A stretch of 64,000 bases of DNA from Sporosarcina ureae (lineage in GTDB: Bacteria; Bacillota; Bacilli; Bacillales_A; Planococcaceae), in contig NZ_JARIEA010000071.1 in assembly GCF_029267015.1 (NCBI RefSeq), positions 1 to 64,000 of the forward strand, read 5' to 3'. Under the pieces are notes generated by a model. The model was given only the letters and a program-made list of their open reading frames with translations, did no database searches and had not been told where the DNA came from. Shown piece after piece: positions 1 through 9,025 of the stretch; positions within the stretch are counted from its first letter, which is position 1; every line of letters begins with the position of its first letter. A program made the translations under genes and the position numbers.

Positions 1-190
1 GAAGAATCAGAACTGCTTTACACACTATCTAACGTAGGCGGCTGCCAGTGGTAGGCGTAGCAATGAGACAGCCAGGCGCACTTCCTGTCTGGCTCATTGC
101 GGAAGCCATCCACCACCGCCGAAGTGGGTCCAATGACCGCCCCACTTACTTTGCCAGTCAAACCGCTACCTATGCACAAAACAAGGAAGA
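1..190 (+). repeat. Structured intergenic repeat, copy 1 (cut by the left window edge)
   Basis: First 67 nt identical to 39674-39740; contains CAATGAG..ACAG / CTGT(CTGG)CTCATTG hairpin and GTGGG/CCCAC stem. Confidence 0.9.
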
Positions 191-288
191 GAAAAGAACT
201 CGTAAAACAACAACCCAATGCCGCCATATTACGCACTAATTCTAGAAACAAATGTATTCCCGAACTAATCACTTATCTCATAAAAACA

Positions 289-525
289 AGTATCTGAACC
301 GCCCTACACATAATCTAACGCAGGCGGCTGCACGTGGTAGGCGTAGTAATGAGACAGCCAGGCGCACTTCCTGTCTGGCTCATTGCGGAAGCCATCCACC
401 ACCGCCGAAGTGGGTCCAATGACCGCCCCACTTACTCTGCTAGTCAACCCACTACCTCTGCAACAACAAGGAAAAGCAAGAGTGGCAAAACCAAAATCCA
501 ACGTCGTATCCTACTTACTTGTTCA
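289..525 (+). repeat. Structured intergenic repeat, copy 2 (head-to-tail with copy 1)
   Basis: Near-identical core 'GTGGTAGGCGTAGtAATGAGACAGCCAGGCGCACTTCCTGTCTGGCTCATTGCGGAAGCCATCCACCACCGCCGAAGTGGGTCCAATGACCGCCCCACTTAC'. Confidence 0.9.
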
Positions 526-616
526 AACAAATTATCCGTAGGTTCGAAAACAACAACCTCCCATGATATACTATAAAGATTCTAAACAACGCAACACTTA
601 TCGGAGGAATTGTCCA

Positions 617-1918
617 ATGAAACATCTAGCAGGCGGCATACAATGGACCGTCTTTCTCATCGCCTCATCCATCGCAGCACCCATCGCCATCGCACACGTC
701 TTCGGCATGGACCCAATCGCCACTTCGCTGTTCATGCAACGAACCATATTCGTACTCGGTATCGCCTGTCTGATTCAAGCATTCTTCGGACACCGCATGC
801 CCATAAACGAAGGACCCGCGGGATTATGGTGGGGCATCTATGTAGTCTATGCTGGAATGATTGGCATCTTTTATACAACATCAACAGACGTCTTGCAAGC
901 CTTACAAAGCGGTATGTTATACAGTGGTGTGCTATTCATTATCCTAGCGGCTACTGGAATCATTACAAAAATGAAAGTACTTTTTACGCCAGCTATTACG
1001 TTTACTTATTTAATGTTGCTGATCTTACAATTAAGTGGAACATTCATTAAAGGCATGATGGGCATAGAAGAAGTAGGAGATCATCTCGACCCCATCATTT
1101 TGCTGGGAAGTTTTATTGTCTTGTTGATTACATTCATTACGATGGCTAATAAACGTCCGTCGATATCTAAATACGCTGTATTGATTTCGATTGCACTTGG
1201 TTGGGGAATCTTCCTAGCACTAGGGAAAACGCCAGCGGTAGCGCGGGTGTCTGATCAACTGATCCAGCTGCCGAAAATGTTTGTTTACGGGAAACCTGTC
1301 TGGGACAGTGGAGTACTCGTTACGGCAGTATTCATTACATTATTACTGGTAGCGAATATGCTTGCGTCTATTCGAGTCATGGAGCATTTACTGAAGGAAT
1401 CTTTTCATATCCATCCGCCAGATCGCTTGCGCCAAGGAGCATTTGCTTCAGGATTTATACATCTAATTGCAGGCGCTTTTTCCGCTATTGGTTCCGTACC
1501 CATCTCAGGATCTGCAGGGTTCGTTGGCACGACACGAATGCCATCTATTAAACCATTCATTATCGGTAGTTCGTTATTGGTGTTGATTACACTGTTTCCC
1601 AGCATCATGGCTATATTTGCGGCATTACCTGCTCCCGTTGCATACGCTGTAACCTTCGCGATTTTTACGAAGATGGTATCGATGGCATTCAATGAACTGG
1701 ATGCCGATCCAGAAAAGGAACGCGCGCGTCAAGCTGTAGCATTTGGATTGATGGTGGGTGTGGGTACTATGTTCGTACCCGCAGAAAGCTTGTCTGAACT
1801 TCCTGCCGTTGTAGCTTCTACGTTATCTAACGGATTGATTACAGGAACGATTCTCGCCATAATTATTGAGCAATATATGATACGCAGAAGAAAAAGGATC
1901 ACATACAATAAGATATGA
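617..1918 (+). CDS. NCS2 family purine/uracil/xanthine permease
   Basis: ORF 563-1918; ATG at 617 preceded by GGAGGAAT; multi-TM protein with NCS2-like motifs (GSVPISGSAGFVGTT). Confidence 0.8.
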   Translation: MKHLAGGIQWTVFLIASSIAAPIAIAHVFGMDPIATSLFMQRTIFVLGIACLIQAFFGHRMPINEGPAGLWWGIYVVYAGMIGIFYTTSTDVLQALQSGMLYSGVLFIILAATGIITKMKVLFTPAITFTYLMLLILQLSGTFIKGMMGIEEVGDHLDPIILLGSFIVLLITFITMANKRPSISKYAVLISIALGWGIFLALGKTPAVARVSDQLIQLPKMFVYGKPVWDSGVLVTAVFITLLLVANMLASIRVMEHLLKESFHIHPPDRLRQGAFASGFIHLIAGAFSAIGSVPISGSAGFVGTTRMPSIKPFIIGSSLLVLITLFPSIMAIFAALPAPVAYAVTFAIFTKMVSMAFNELDADPEKERARQAVAFGLMVGVGTMFVPAESLSELPAVVASTLSNGLITGTILAIIIEQYMIRRRKRITYNKI

Positions 1919-1950
1919 AAAACCAGACAGTATAAGCTGTCTGGTTTTTT
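1918..1950 (+). terminator. Rho-independent terminator
   Basis: AAACCAGACAG-tataag-CTGTCTGGTTTTTT. Confidence 0.8.
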
Positions 1951-1952
1951 CA

Positions 1953-2129
1953 TTACTTATTTCTTTTATCTTCTGTTTCACGATACACTTCTTTCAATGC
2001 GTCTCGATATTCTTTACCACTCGAATTTTCCCTAGCTTTTGAAGCTGCTTCCGCAATGTCTTCAAACTCCATTCCCATTTCTTCGTTGATGGTTCCTTTG
2101 TGAAACAGGTGACGTATATCTTTGTCCAT
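1953..2129 (-). CDS. Small hypothetical protein (58 aa)
   Basis: ORF 1953-2195; likely start MDKDIRHLFHK preceded by GGAGGGAT. Confidence 0.55.
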   Translation of the reverse strand: MDKDIRHLFHKGTINEEMGMEFEDIAEAASKARENSSGKEYRDALKEVYRETEDKRNK

Positions 2130-2275
2130 AGAAATCCCTCCTCGCCATAATATGTTGCGATTCGAGATAACTATACGTAAGGGAGCCAATTTCATTAAAA
2201 GAAAGAGGATTCATTCGTAAACTGTCGAAAGAAGTAAAGGAGTAACACAATTCAGAATAGGGAGAGGATCTGCAC

Positions 2276-2830
2276 ATGAGTAAAAAAGTATTAATTCTAG
2301 GCGGAGATGCTGTAGAAGCGCTAGAAATTTTCTATCCGTACTATCGCTGTTTGGAAGAAGGATTTGACACGACTATAGCTTCACCGTCTGTAAAAAAGTT
2401 ATATACTGTTACACATGACTTCATCGACGGAATGGAAACGTATGTAGAAAAACCTGCTTATGGCTTGGATTCGCATATTGCATTCAAAGATGTCAATCCT
2501 GCAGACTATGATGCACTCATTATTCCAGGTGGACGAGCGCCAGAATACATTCGTCTGGATGAATCGTTACCAGCAATTGTCCGTCATTTCTTTGAAGAAG
2601 ATAAACCGGTGGCGGCTGTTTGTCATGCGGCTCAAGTATTATCCATTATTCCAGACCTTATGAAGGGTAGAGAATACACGGCGTATATTGCATGTAAACC
2701 CGATGTTACTGCAACAGGCGCAACATATATCGAAAAAGATCTTCATACAGAAGGAAATCTCGTGTCAGGTCATGCTTGGCCTGATCTTCCAGGATTAATG
2801 AGAGAATTTATGAAAATGGTCAATAAATAA
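2276..2830 (+). CDS. DJ-1/PfpI family protein
   Basis: 184 aa; IIPGGRAPEYIR and VAAVCHAAQVL nucleophile-elbow motifs. Confidence 0.9.
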   Translation: MSKKVLILGGDAVEALEIFYPYYRCLEEGFDTTIASPSVKKLYTVTHDFIDGMETYVEKPAYGLDSHIAFKDVNPADYDALIIPGGRAPEYIRLDESLPAIVRHFFEEDKPVAAVCHAAQVLSIIPDLMKGREYTAYIACKPDVTATGATYIEKDLHTEGNLVSGHAWPDLPGLMREFMKMVNK

Positions 2831-2862
2831 TAAAGCACAAAGTACATTAAGTTTCGCATCAT

Positions 2863-2904
2863 ACTGAAGACAACTCTAAAAGTGGAGTTGTCTTCAGTTT
2901 TTTT
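2863..2904 (+). terminator. Rho-independent terminator
   Basis: ACTGAAGACAACTC-taaaagtg-GAGTTGTCTTCAGT followed by poly-T. Confidence 0.85.
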
Positions 2905-3009
2905 AGTAACCAAGAATAATGATGAATCATCTTAGTGAAATCCTGATTCCTTAAAAACCACTATAGTTTTGCTATACTTTCACTAGCTACTATTCAAGGA
3001 GGAATTTTC

Positions 3010-4029
3010 ATGACAAAATTATTTAGCCCTTATACTATACGTAACGTAGAATTTAAAAATCGGATTGCAATGGCACCAATGTGTATGTACTCTTCACATA
3101 ATCAAGATGGAAAAGTGGAAGATTGGCATAAAACTCACTATGCAACACGTGCAGTCGGTCAAGTCGGCCTCATTATCATAGAAGCAACAGCTGTTCAAGC
3201 GCAAGGCAGAATTTCGAGTGAAGATTTGGGAATCTGGTCGGACGAACACGTCGAAGGCTTAACAGAAATCGTGCGTTTGATGAAGCAACACGGGTCTCGT
3301 ACGGGTATCCAACTGGCACATGCGGGAAGAAAAGCGACAGTGGAAGGAACGATTTATGCTCCAAGTCCCATCGCATTCAATGAAGAATATAAGACGCCGG
3401 CAGAAATGACAATTACGGATATTGAAGAAACGATTGAAGCATTCAAACAAGGCGCAATCCGTTCCAAGGAAGCTGGTTTTGATGTCATTGAAATCCACGG
3501 CGCTCATGGGTATTTACTTAATGAATTCTTGACACCATTATGTAATCATCGTGAAGATGAGTATGGTGGATCAGCAGAAAATCGTTACCGTTTACTAGGG
3601 CAAGTGATTGAGGCAATACGATCCGTTTGGGAAGGTCCTTTATTTGTCAGAATCTCAGCCGAAGATTATCAAGAGGGTGGCATGGACGCCTCACAATATG
3701 CAGAAATGGCTCGCTGGATGAAAGAGCAAGGTGTCGATTTGGTTGATGTGAGCACAGGCGGTGTAGTACCTGCAGCAATTCATCCATTCCCAGGTTATCA
3801 AGTGCCTCATGCGGATATAATTCGTCAGCAAGCGAATATTGCAACAGGTGCAGTAGGATTGATAACCTCGGCGCTACAAGCAGAAGAAATACTCCAAAAT
3901 GATCGTGCGGATATTGTATTGCTTGCTCGCGAATTATTACGTGATCCTTATTGGGCATATACAGCGGCTAAAGAACTTGGTGTCGAAATCGAATCACCTG
4001 TTCAATATAAACGCGGCTGGACGTTCTAA
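3010..4029 (+). CDS. namA: Old yellow enzyme family NADPH dehydrogenase (NamA/YqjM-like)
   Basis: 339 aa; [45 protein letters not shown]. Confidence 0.92.
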   Translation: MTKLFSPYTIRNVEFKNRIAMAPMCMYSSHNQDGKVEDWHKTHYATRAVGQVGLIIIEATAVQAQGRISSEDLGIWSDEHVEGLTEIVRLMKQHGSRTGIQLAHAGRKATVEGTIYAPSPIAFNEEYKTPAEMTITDIEETIEAFKQGAIRSKEAGFDVIEIHGAHGYLLNEFLTPLCNHREDEYGGSAENRYRLLGQVIEAIRSVWEGPLFVRISAEDYQEGGMDASQYAEMARWMKEQGVDLVDVSTGGVVPAAIHPFPGYQVPHADIIRQQANIATGAVGLITSALQAEEILQNDRADIVLLARELLRDPYWAYTAAKELGVEIESPVQYKRGWTF

Positions 4030-4041
4030 TCACTTTGTAGT

Positions 4042-4539
4042 TTATGTTTTATCATCAAAGAAAATTAACTCTGCACGAATCTCCTCCTCGATATGTAAGA
4101 TAGCGAATGAATAATGTGGGAGTTTCCGCTTATCTGTCGGAGAACCAGGATTTAGCAGCAAGGTTTTATTCATGTAACGAAGCATCGGAATGTGGGAGTG
4201 CCCGAAGACGATGACGTCTAGTGGCACTCCTTCAAATGTTTCAATTGCACGTTTTTCTGTAGTCTTTTTTTCTCCATGACCATGTACCAAGCCGATTTTA
4301 ACGTGTCCTACTTGAATCACTTGTTGCAATGGAAACTGTTCTGTAATATCCTCTTCATCTACATTTCCTGAAACTCCTTTTACCTCTGCGAATTCAGAAA
4401 GCATCTGCACTACTTCGATGGATTTCCAATCACCTGTATGTACGATCAAATCAGCCGTAGCACATTCTTTAAGTAACCGTGAAGGCAGAACTTTTCCTCT
4501 ACCAGGAATATGTGTATCTCCTGTAATGACAATTTTCAT
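4042..4539 (-). CDS. Metallophosphoesterase (YfcE/MJ0936 family)
   Basis: MKIVITGDTHIPGRG; VHTGDW; SGNVD; GHSH motifs; start at 4539 with GGAGG upstream. Confidence 0.88.
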   Translation of the reverse strand: MKIVITGDTHIPGRGKVLPSRLLKECATADLIVHTGDWKSIEVVQMLSEFAEVKGVSGNVDEEDITEQFPLQQVIQVGHVKIGLVHGHGEKKTTEKRAIETFEGVPLDVIVFGHSHIPMLRYMNKTLLLNPGSPTDKRKLPHYSFAILHIEEEIRAELIFFDDKT

Positions 4540-4640
4540 GATGCACCTCCTTGAATTGTAATTGCTTATATCATTTCCGTAATCGCTGCATAGCAAACAA
4601 AGAATCGGACATACTGTTGCTATAACGGGAGGCGATCTAT

Positions 4641-5009
4641 ATGGAAGACTATACATTTACAGATGCCGTACTGGCAGATTACAAAACCGGTATGGGCGCA
4701 ATGAGCGAACAATTGCCGAAGTTAATGAAATCATTCCATGCATTTACGGAAGTAAGTTTTGAAGAAGGAGATATCAGTCAAAAATATAAGCAGCTCATTG
4801 CACTTGCAGTTAGTGTGTACGCTCATAGTGAATACTGCATTATTTTCCATACAAAAGCTTGTATGGATGCAGGTTGTACAGTTTCAGAAGTGCTGGAATC
4901 GGTCGGAGTAGCAGCTGCACTTGGCGGAGGAAGTGCTTTGAGCCAAGCAGTCACGTTGGTTATGCAAACGATCGATGAATTACAGGAAAATCCAAAACCT
5001 ATACAATGA
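4641..5009 (+). CDS. Carboxymuconolactone decarboxylase family (AhpD-like) protein
   Basis: 122 aa; KQLIALAVSVYAHSEYCIIFHTKACMDAG. Confidence 0.85.
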   Translation: MEDYTFTDAVLADYKTGMGAMSEQLPKLMKSFHAFTEVSFEEGDISQKYKQLIALAVSVYAHSEYCIIFHTKACMDAGCTVSEVLESVGVAAALGGGSALSQAVTLVMQTIDELQENPKPIQ

Positions 5010-5218
5010 GAGAACGCCTTGTCGAATGAAATCGATGAGGTGTTCTCTTTGTATAAAATCGTAATGTGTTCTAGGACCCCATCGTATTCCGTATCTTGTA
5101 TAAGTTGCTCTCGAGGAGTGTAAATGGTAGGTGAGAACCACTTCTTCCATATGTTTCATTCTGTTGAGGTTAGGGTAACGGATATACAGCATAGTTAGTC
5201 AGAGGGGGATATAAAACA

Positions 5219-5950
5219 TTGATCCAAACATCAAACGCGTTATTAACAAAGGAAGACTTTACAGAACGTAATGATTTACCAGAATGGCTACTTAGAGAAT
5301 ATCAGACGTTCCATGCTATTGTGACGGACAAAACGTTTCCATGCTATTTTGGAATGGCTGGTGAAAATAAAGGCGAGTTGCGCTATGCCTATGTTTCTCA
5401 AAAGGACTGGTCAAACTTACCTCAAGCGTTGTCAGCTTTTTTAAAGCTATTCGAAAATCCTAAGCATAAACGTCATGGATTATTTGTCTTTGTTGAACCT
5501 TTTGAAGAAGAAGGTTCAATAGAAGAATACCGTCAGCAGTTTTGGGATATTTTGCAGTATGTTCATAAAGAAGATCCGAAAGAATGGCCAGCTGAAGCAC
5601 CACGTGACCCTGATCACTACCTATGGGACTTCCATTTCCAAGGCGAGCCGATTTTTGCTTTTGGCAATGCGCCTGCTTATAAACAAAGGAAGACGCGTGA
5701 TCTAGGAAATGCAATGGTCATCGGTTTTCAGCCACGTAAGATTTTTAAAGGTCTAACAGGCACGGAAAAGGGTGGAATCAACTCGCGTGAAAAGGTTCGT
5801 GAGCGTGTCGAGGTATGGGATGATCTTCCGAAGCATCCGGACATTAGCCACTTCGGAGATCCAACGCATAATGAATGGAAACAGTCCTTCATCGGCGACG
5901 ATTGCGTGCCACTAACAGGGAAGTGCCCATTTACGCATAAAGATATGTAA
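5219..5950 (+). CDS. YqcI/YcgG family protein
   Basis: 243 aa, TTG start; C-terminal CPFTHKDM and PRDPDHYLWDFHFQGEPIF typical of the family. Confidence 0.8.
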   Translation: MIQTSNALLTKEDFTERNDLPEWLLREYQTFHAIVTDKTFPCYFGMAGENKGELRYAYVSQKDWSNLPQALSAFLKLFENPKHKRHGLFVFVEPFEEEGSIEEYRQQFWDILQYVHKEDPKEWPAEAPRDPDHYLWDFHFQGEPIFAFGNAPAYKQRKTRDLGNAMVIGFQPRKIFKGLTGTEKGGINSREKVRERVEVWDDLPKHPDISHFGDPTHNEWKQSFIGDDCVPLTGKCPFTHKDM

Positions 5951-6134
5951 AAACAAACTGTCTCTGTAGTCGTGAACTCACGATTGCAGGGGCTTTTTTA
6001 TATAGTTTAGTTCTAGAAAAAATGCTTCTTAATAGTGAGTTTGCGAGTAAAAGCGTAGCGTTAGGAGCACATCTTTGCACTATATCCCCACCCAAAAACC
6101 ACTGTTTTTATCCTATTTCGTCTCCAGCACGAGT

Positions 6135-6159
6135 GTTTTAAGAGTGATCAACAGGGAAC
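6135..6159 (+). promoter_or_regulatory. Candidate sigma-B promoter (one -10 mismatch)
   Basis: GTTTTA-N13-GGGAAC upstream of 6192 ORF. Confidence 0.45.
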
Positions 6160-6191
6160 ACTAAAGGAAACGAGTAAAGTGAGGGGTTTCT

Positions 6192-6518
6192 ATGAAAAAA
6201 CAAACAGCAGACGTAGAAGAACTCTTGTCATTTGCTGACGGGGCTAGCCGAACAGGAACATCATGGATCAATCAAACAGACTATGTCGGAGAAGAAGACA
6301 TCATGTCAGACGAGGATCTAGCAGGCAGAGAACCTCTGCAACAACTCCGAATAATTGCAGAAACAGAAGGGGAAACAAAGTATTTCGAATCGCTTTTCTA
6401 TACAGGCGCGGAACTAGAAGAGTTAATGAGTGAACTCCAACCACTCTTTGAAAAATTCCCGAAAAAAGTGCTAAGTTCAGATGAAATGGATCAAAAAGTA
6501 CAAAATATAACAAAATAA
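6192..6518 (+). CDS. Hypothetical protein (108 aa)
   Basis: ORF with GTGAGGGG Shine-Dalgarno-like sequence and downstream terminator. Confidence 0.65.
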   Translation: MKKQTADVEELLSFADGASRTGTSWINQTDYVGEEDIMSDEDLAGREPLQQLRIIAETEGETKYFESLFYTGAELEELMSELQPLFEKFPKKVLSSDEMDQKVQNITK

Positions 6519-6520
6519 GA

Positions 6521-6564
6521 AATGAGGATCTTCAGCCAATGTTGGCAAGAAGATCCTCATTTTT
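6521..6564. terminator. Bidirectional terminator between convergent genes
   Basis: AATGAGGATCTTC...GAAGATCCTCATT TTT. Confidence 0.8.
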
Positions 6565-6971
6565 CACTCCAAATACTGTAATATTTCTTCAATGGCGAGT
6601 TCGCCAGCGGTTTCCCAGCGGCTCTTATCACGGATTTCTGCATCTTTATCCAATGGCTTTTGGAACTGATTGAATGAACCACTTAGTAAAGAACTATCAT
6701 CGTGTTCTAGTCCTAAGTTGACCACATGTTTGATCACATATGGTTTTTTGAACTTGATCGAAGTATTAAAATCATCCAATTCACCGTCATGCGCTTCGAA
6801 CGGAACACGTAAATAAATCGTTTCGCCACCTTCTCTATGAAGAATGGAATCAAAACTACCTTTGTCATAATCCCAGCCACCGCCAAAATGATAACCGTGC
6901 TGATCCACTTTATCCCGTAAAGTCCCAAAACACGCTAGTTTGCCTTCGATTGACGTATCTAATTCCAGCAT
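6564..6971 (-). CDS. YugN-like family protein
   Basis: MLELDTSIEGKLACFGTLRDKVDQHGYHFGGGWDYDKGSFDS; similarity recognised from memory. Confidence 0.65.
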   Translation of the reverse strand: MLELDTSIEGKLACFGTLRDKVDQHGYHFGGGWDYDKGSFDSILHREGGETIYLRVPFEAHDGELDDFNTSIKFKKPYVIKHVVNLGLEHDDSSLLSGSFNQFQKPLDKDAEIRDKSRWETAGELAIEEILQYLE

Positions 6972-7042
6972 GAAATCACTCCTTTCTATAAGCATTCCTT
7001 AGTAGCAATTATTTATACATCGCAAAAAAAAATCACGAAAAT

Positions 7043-7068
7043 GTTTTTAATTCTGACAACCGGGGTAA
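7043..7068 (+). promoter_or_regulatory. Candidate sigma-B promoter
   Basis: GTTTTT-N14-GGGTAA upstream of stress-protein gene 7137. Confidence 0.7.
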
Positions 7069-7136
7069 AAGTATCAACACGAAGAAGATGAAACAAATTC
7101 TACAATAATTAACTAAAATACTAGGAGGAGATTTAA

Positions 7137-8117
7137 ATGGGTAAGAATAGATATATTGGAATGTATTTCAATGAAACAGAATTGATGAACCGCGTGGACG
7201 AACTGAAAAGAGAAGGATGGCCTGAAGACGATATTTATGTAGTTGTAAAAAATGATGATCAGTTAACTATGGTGAGAAGTCGTACAGATGCAGAAATTAA
7301 ATCAGCTGACGATTCATGGTGGGATCGTTTCATGGGATTCGTATCCGGAGAAGATCATGTACGTCGTATGGTAGATAGCCTAGAGTTCGGTGCAGAAGAT
7401 ACAGTAAAGTATTATCAGGAAATTGAACAGGGCGGCATGTTGCTTTATGTAGATTCTGGTGAAGCAAACCGTCACTACATGGACAACACAGACTTCTATG
7501 GTAGAGATGGAAAAAGTACAGATGTGAATCTTGGAGCGAACGGTTTAAGCGTAACAGACCAAGAATTGAACGGCGGAGATCCTGCTTTTAGATTAAGCCA
7601 GACACTTCCTGATCAGACACTTAATCATCAAAATCATGAAGTAGACCCTGCAATTCATACGAATGAACATGCTTTATCCGGCCAGAACACAGAAGAAGAG
7701 AGTTTACGTTTGCATGAAGAACGTCTTCAAGTAGATAAGCATGAAACAAAGCGTGGAGAGATTCGTGTTGAAAAAGAAGTAGTAGAAGAACCTAGATCAA
7801 TAGATGTCAGTGTTTCACATGACGAAGTAACGATTGAACGCAGACCTGTTGTAGATGGTGAAATAGGTCACGAAAGCCAATACGGTAACGATGCAACGGC
7901 ATTTAGAGAAGATGAGGAAACGATTCGTATTCCGATTACTGAGGAACGTGTAGAAGTGACGAAGAAACCAGTTGTTACGGAAGAAATCATCCTCAAAAAG
8001 CGAGAAGTTGTAGAAAATGAAACAATCCATGACACTGTGAAACGTGAAGAAGTACACTTTGAAAAAGAAGGTGACGTAGATATTAAAGGTGATCAGTTGG
8101 ACAAAGACCGATTCTAA
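7137..8117 (+). CDS. General stress protein: YflT-like N-terminal domain plus YsnF/AvaK (DUF2382) domain
   Basis: 326 aa; GKNRYIGMYFNETELMNRVDELKREGWPEDDIYVV N-terminus; repeated RxEEVxVxKxPVVxEEIxxxKxxVxE C-terminus. Confidence 0.85.
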   Translation: MGKNRYIGMYFNETELMNRVDELKREGWPEDDIYVVVKNDDQLTMVRSRTDAEIKSADDSWWDRFMGFVSGEDHVRRMVDSLEFGAEDTVKYYQEIEQGGMLLYVDSGEANRHYMDNTDFYGRDGKSTDVNLGANGLSVTDQELNGGDPAFRLSQTLPDQTLNHQNHEVDPAIHTNEHALSGQNTEEESLRLHEERLQVDKHETKRGEIRVEKEVVEEPRSIDVSVSHDEVTIERRPVVDGEIGHESQYGNDATAFREDEETIRIPITEERVEVTKKPVVTEEIILKKREVVENETIHDTVKREEVHFEKEGDVDIKGDQLDKDRF

Positions 8118-8197
8118 AATAGATAGATAGCAAACGCCTTGTCATTCCCTTTCTGCATAATGTAAGATAGAAGTAATAGCCAGGAAGGGGAGATGAC

Positions 8198-8440
8198 ATG
8201 TTTAAGCAACCAGGTATTGCCGCCGTGCTAAGTTTTTTCTGGACTGGCGTTGGTCAAATCTATAATGGACAAATTCTAAAAGGGATTTTACTTATTATCC
8301 TACAAGGAATCAACGGTTTGCTTATGTTTGTAGGCATCGGTTTCATTACGTATCCAATTGTATGGATTTGGGGAATGTACGATGCGTATAAGACTGCTGA
8401 ACGTATGAACTACAATCAAAATCAATATAATCAACGATAA
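8198..8440 (+). CDS. Small TM2-like membrane protein
   Basis: 80 aa; AAVLSFFWTGVGQIYNGQILKGILL. Confidence 0.75.
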   Translation: MFKQPGIAAVLSFFWTGVGQIYNGQILKGILLIILQGINGLLMFVGIGFITYPIVWIWGMYDAYKTAERMNYNQNQYNQR

Positions 8441-8476
8441 AAAATGTCCCCGCCACTAATGGCGAGGACATTTTGT
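8441..8476. terminator. Bidirectional terminator
   Basis: AAAATGTCCCCGCCactaatGGCGAGGACATTTTG. Confidence 0.8.
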
Positions 8477-8971
8477 TTACTTATTTAATTTCCAAGTAGA
8501 GTAATTAAGCATCAATGCGAACATGACCCATCCAATATAAGGAACCATCAAAGCGCCTGCTGTACGGTCGATCTTATTGAATTCATAAGCCGTCATGGCG
8601 ATTGCACCTAACATAATCGTCATCTCTACCAAGGCTGTGCCTCGTAAATTCCATTTAAAGAACAGGAACGACCACAGGAAGTTCAGTCCCAATTGAATAT
8701 CATATAATGGCTCGGCAACATCCTTCATCTGCGTTTGTTGCTTCATTTCTATGCGGTAATTCGCTACCCCCATCATCGTATAGAGTGCGGTCCAAGCAAT
8801 CGGAAATGCGGCACCAGGAGGAGAGAATGAAGGCTTCTCCAACTCTGCATACTGCTCCTGTGTATTGCGGTTTGCAAAGTATCCAATGAGTGAGCCACCC
8901 ACTACGGGAATCAACACATTGCGCGTAAGTTTCTTCCAATCCAGTTGCCCTTGTACTTTAAGTAATTCCAA
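8477..8971 (-). CDS. tspO: TspO/MBR family protein
   Basis: 164 aa; EKPSFSPPGAAFPIAWTALYTMMGVANY; LQLGLNFLWSFLFF-like. Confidence 0.9.
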   Translation of the reverse strand: MELLKVQGQLDWKKLTRNVLIPVVGGSLIGYFANRNTQEQYAELEKPSFSPPGAAFPIAWTALYTMMGVANYRIEMKQQTQMKDVAEPLYDIQLGLNFLWSFLFFKWNLRGTALVEMTIMLGAIAMTAYEFNKIDRTAGALMVPYIGWVMFALMLNYSTWKLNK

Positions 8972-8995
8972 GATAACACCTCCTTTTTAGAAAGT

Positions 8996-9020
8996 TTTCC
9001 CCTTTCATTACTTACTAAAC
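8996..9020 (-). promoter_or_regulatory. Candidate sigma-B promoter for tspO
   Basis: On minus strand: GTTTAG-N13-GGGAAA. Confidence 0.65.
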
Positions 9021-9025
9021 CGTTA

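Noticed and set aside
48-501. Track ORFs 48-239, 334-576, 18-272(-), 304-501(-) with similar peptides (RQPGALPVWLIAEAIHHRRSGSNDRPTY)
   Set aside because: Similarity reflects the nucleotide repeat; there is no SD or codon-like substitution pattern, and the frames are not maintained between copies.
1405-1692. Many antisense shadow ORFs in the track (for example 1405-1692-, 9108-9638+, 40942-41337+)
   Set aside because: They lie opposite strongly supported genes and have no SD or family motif.
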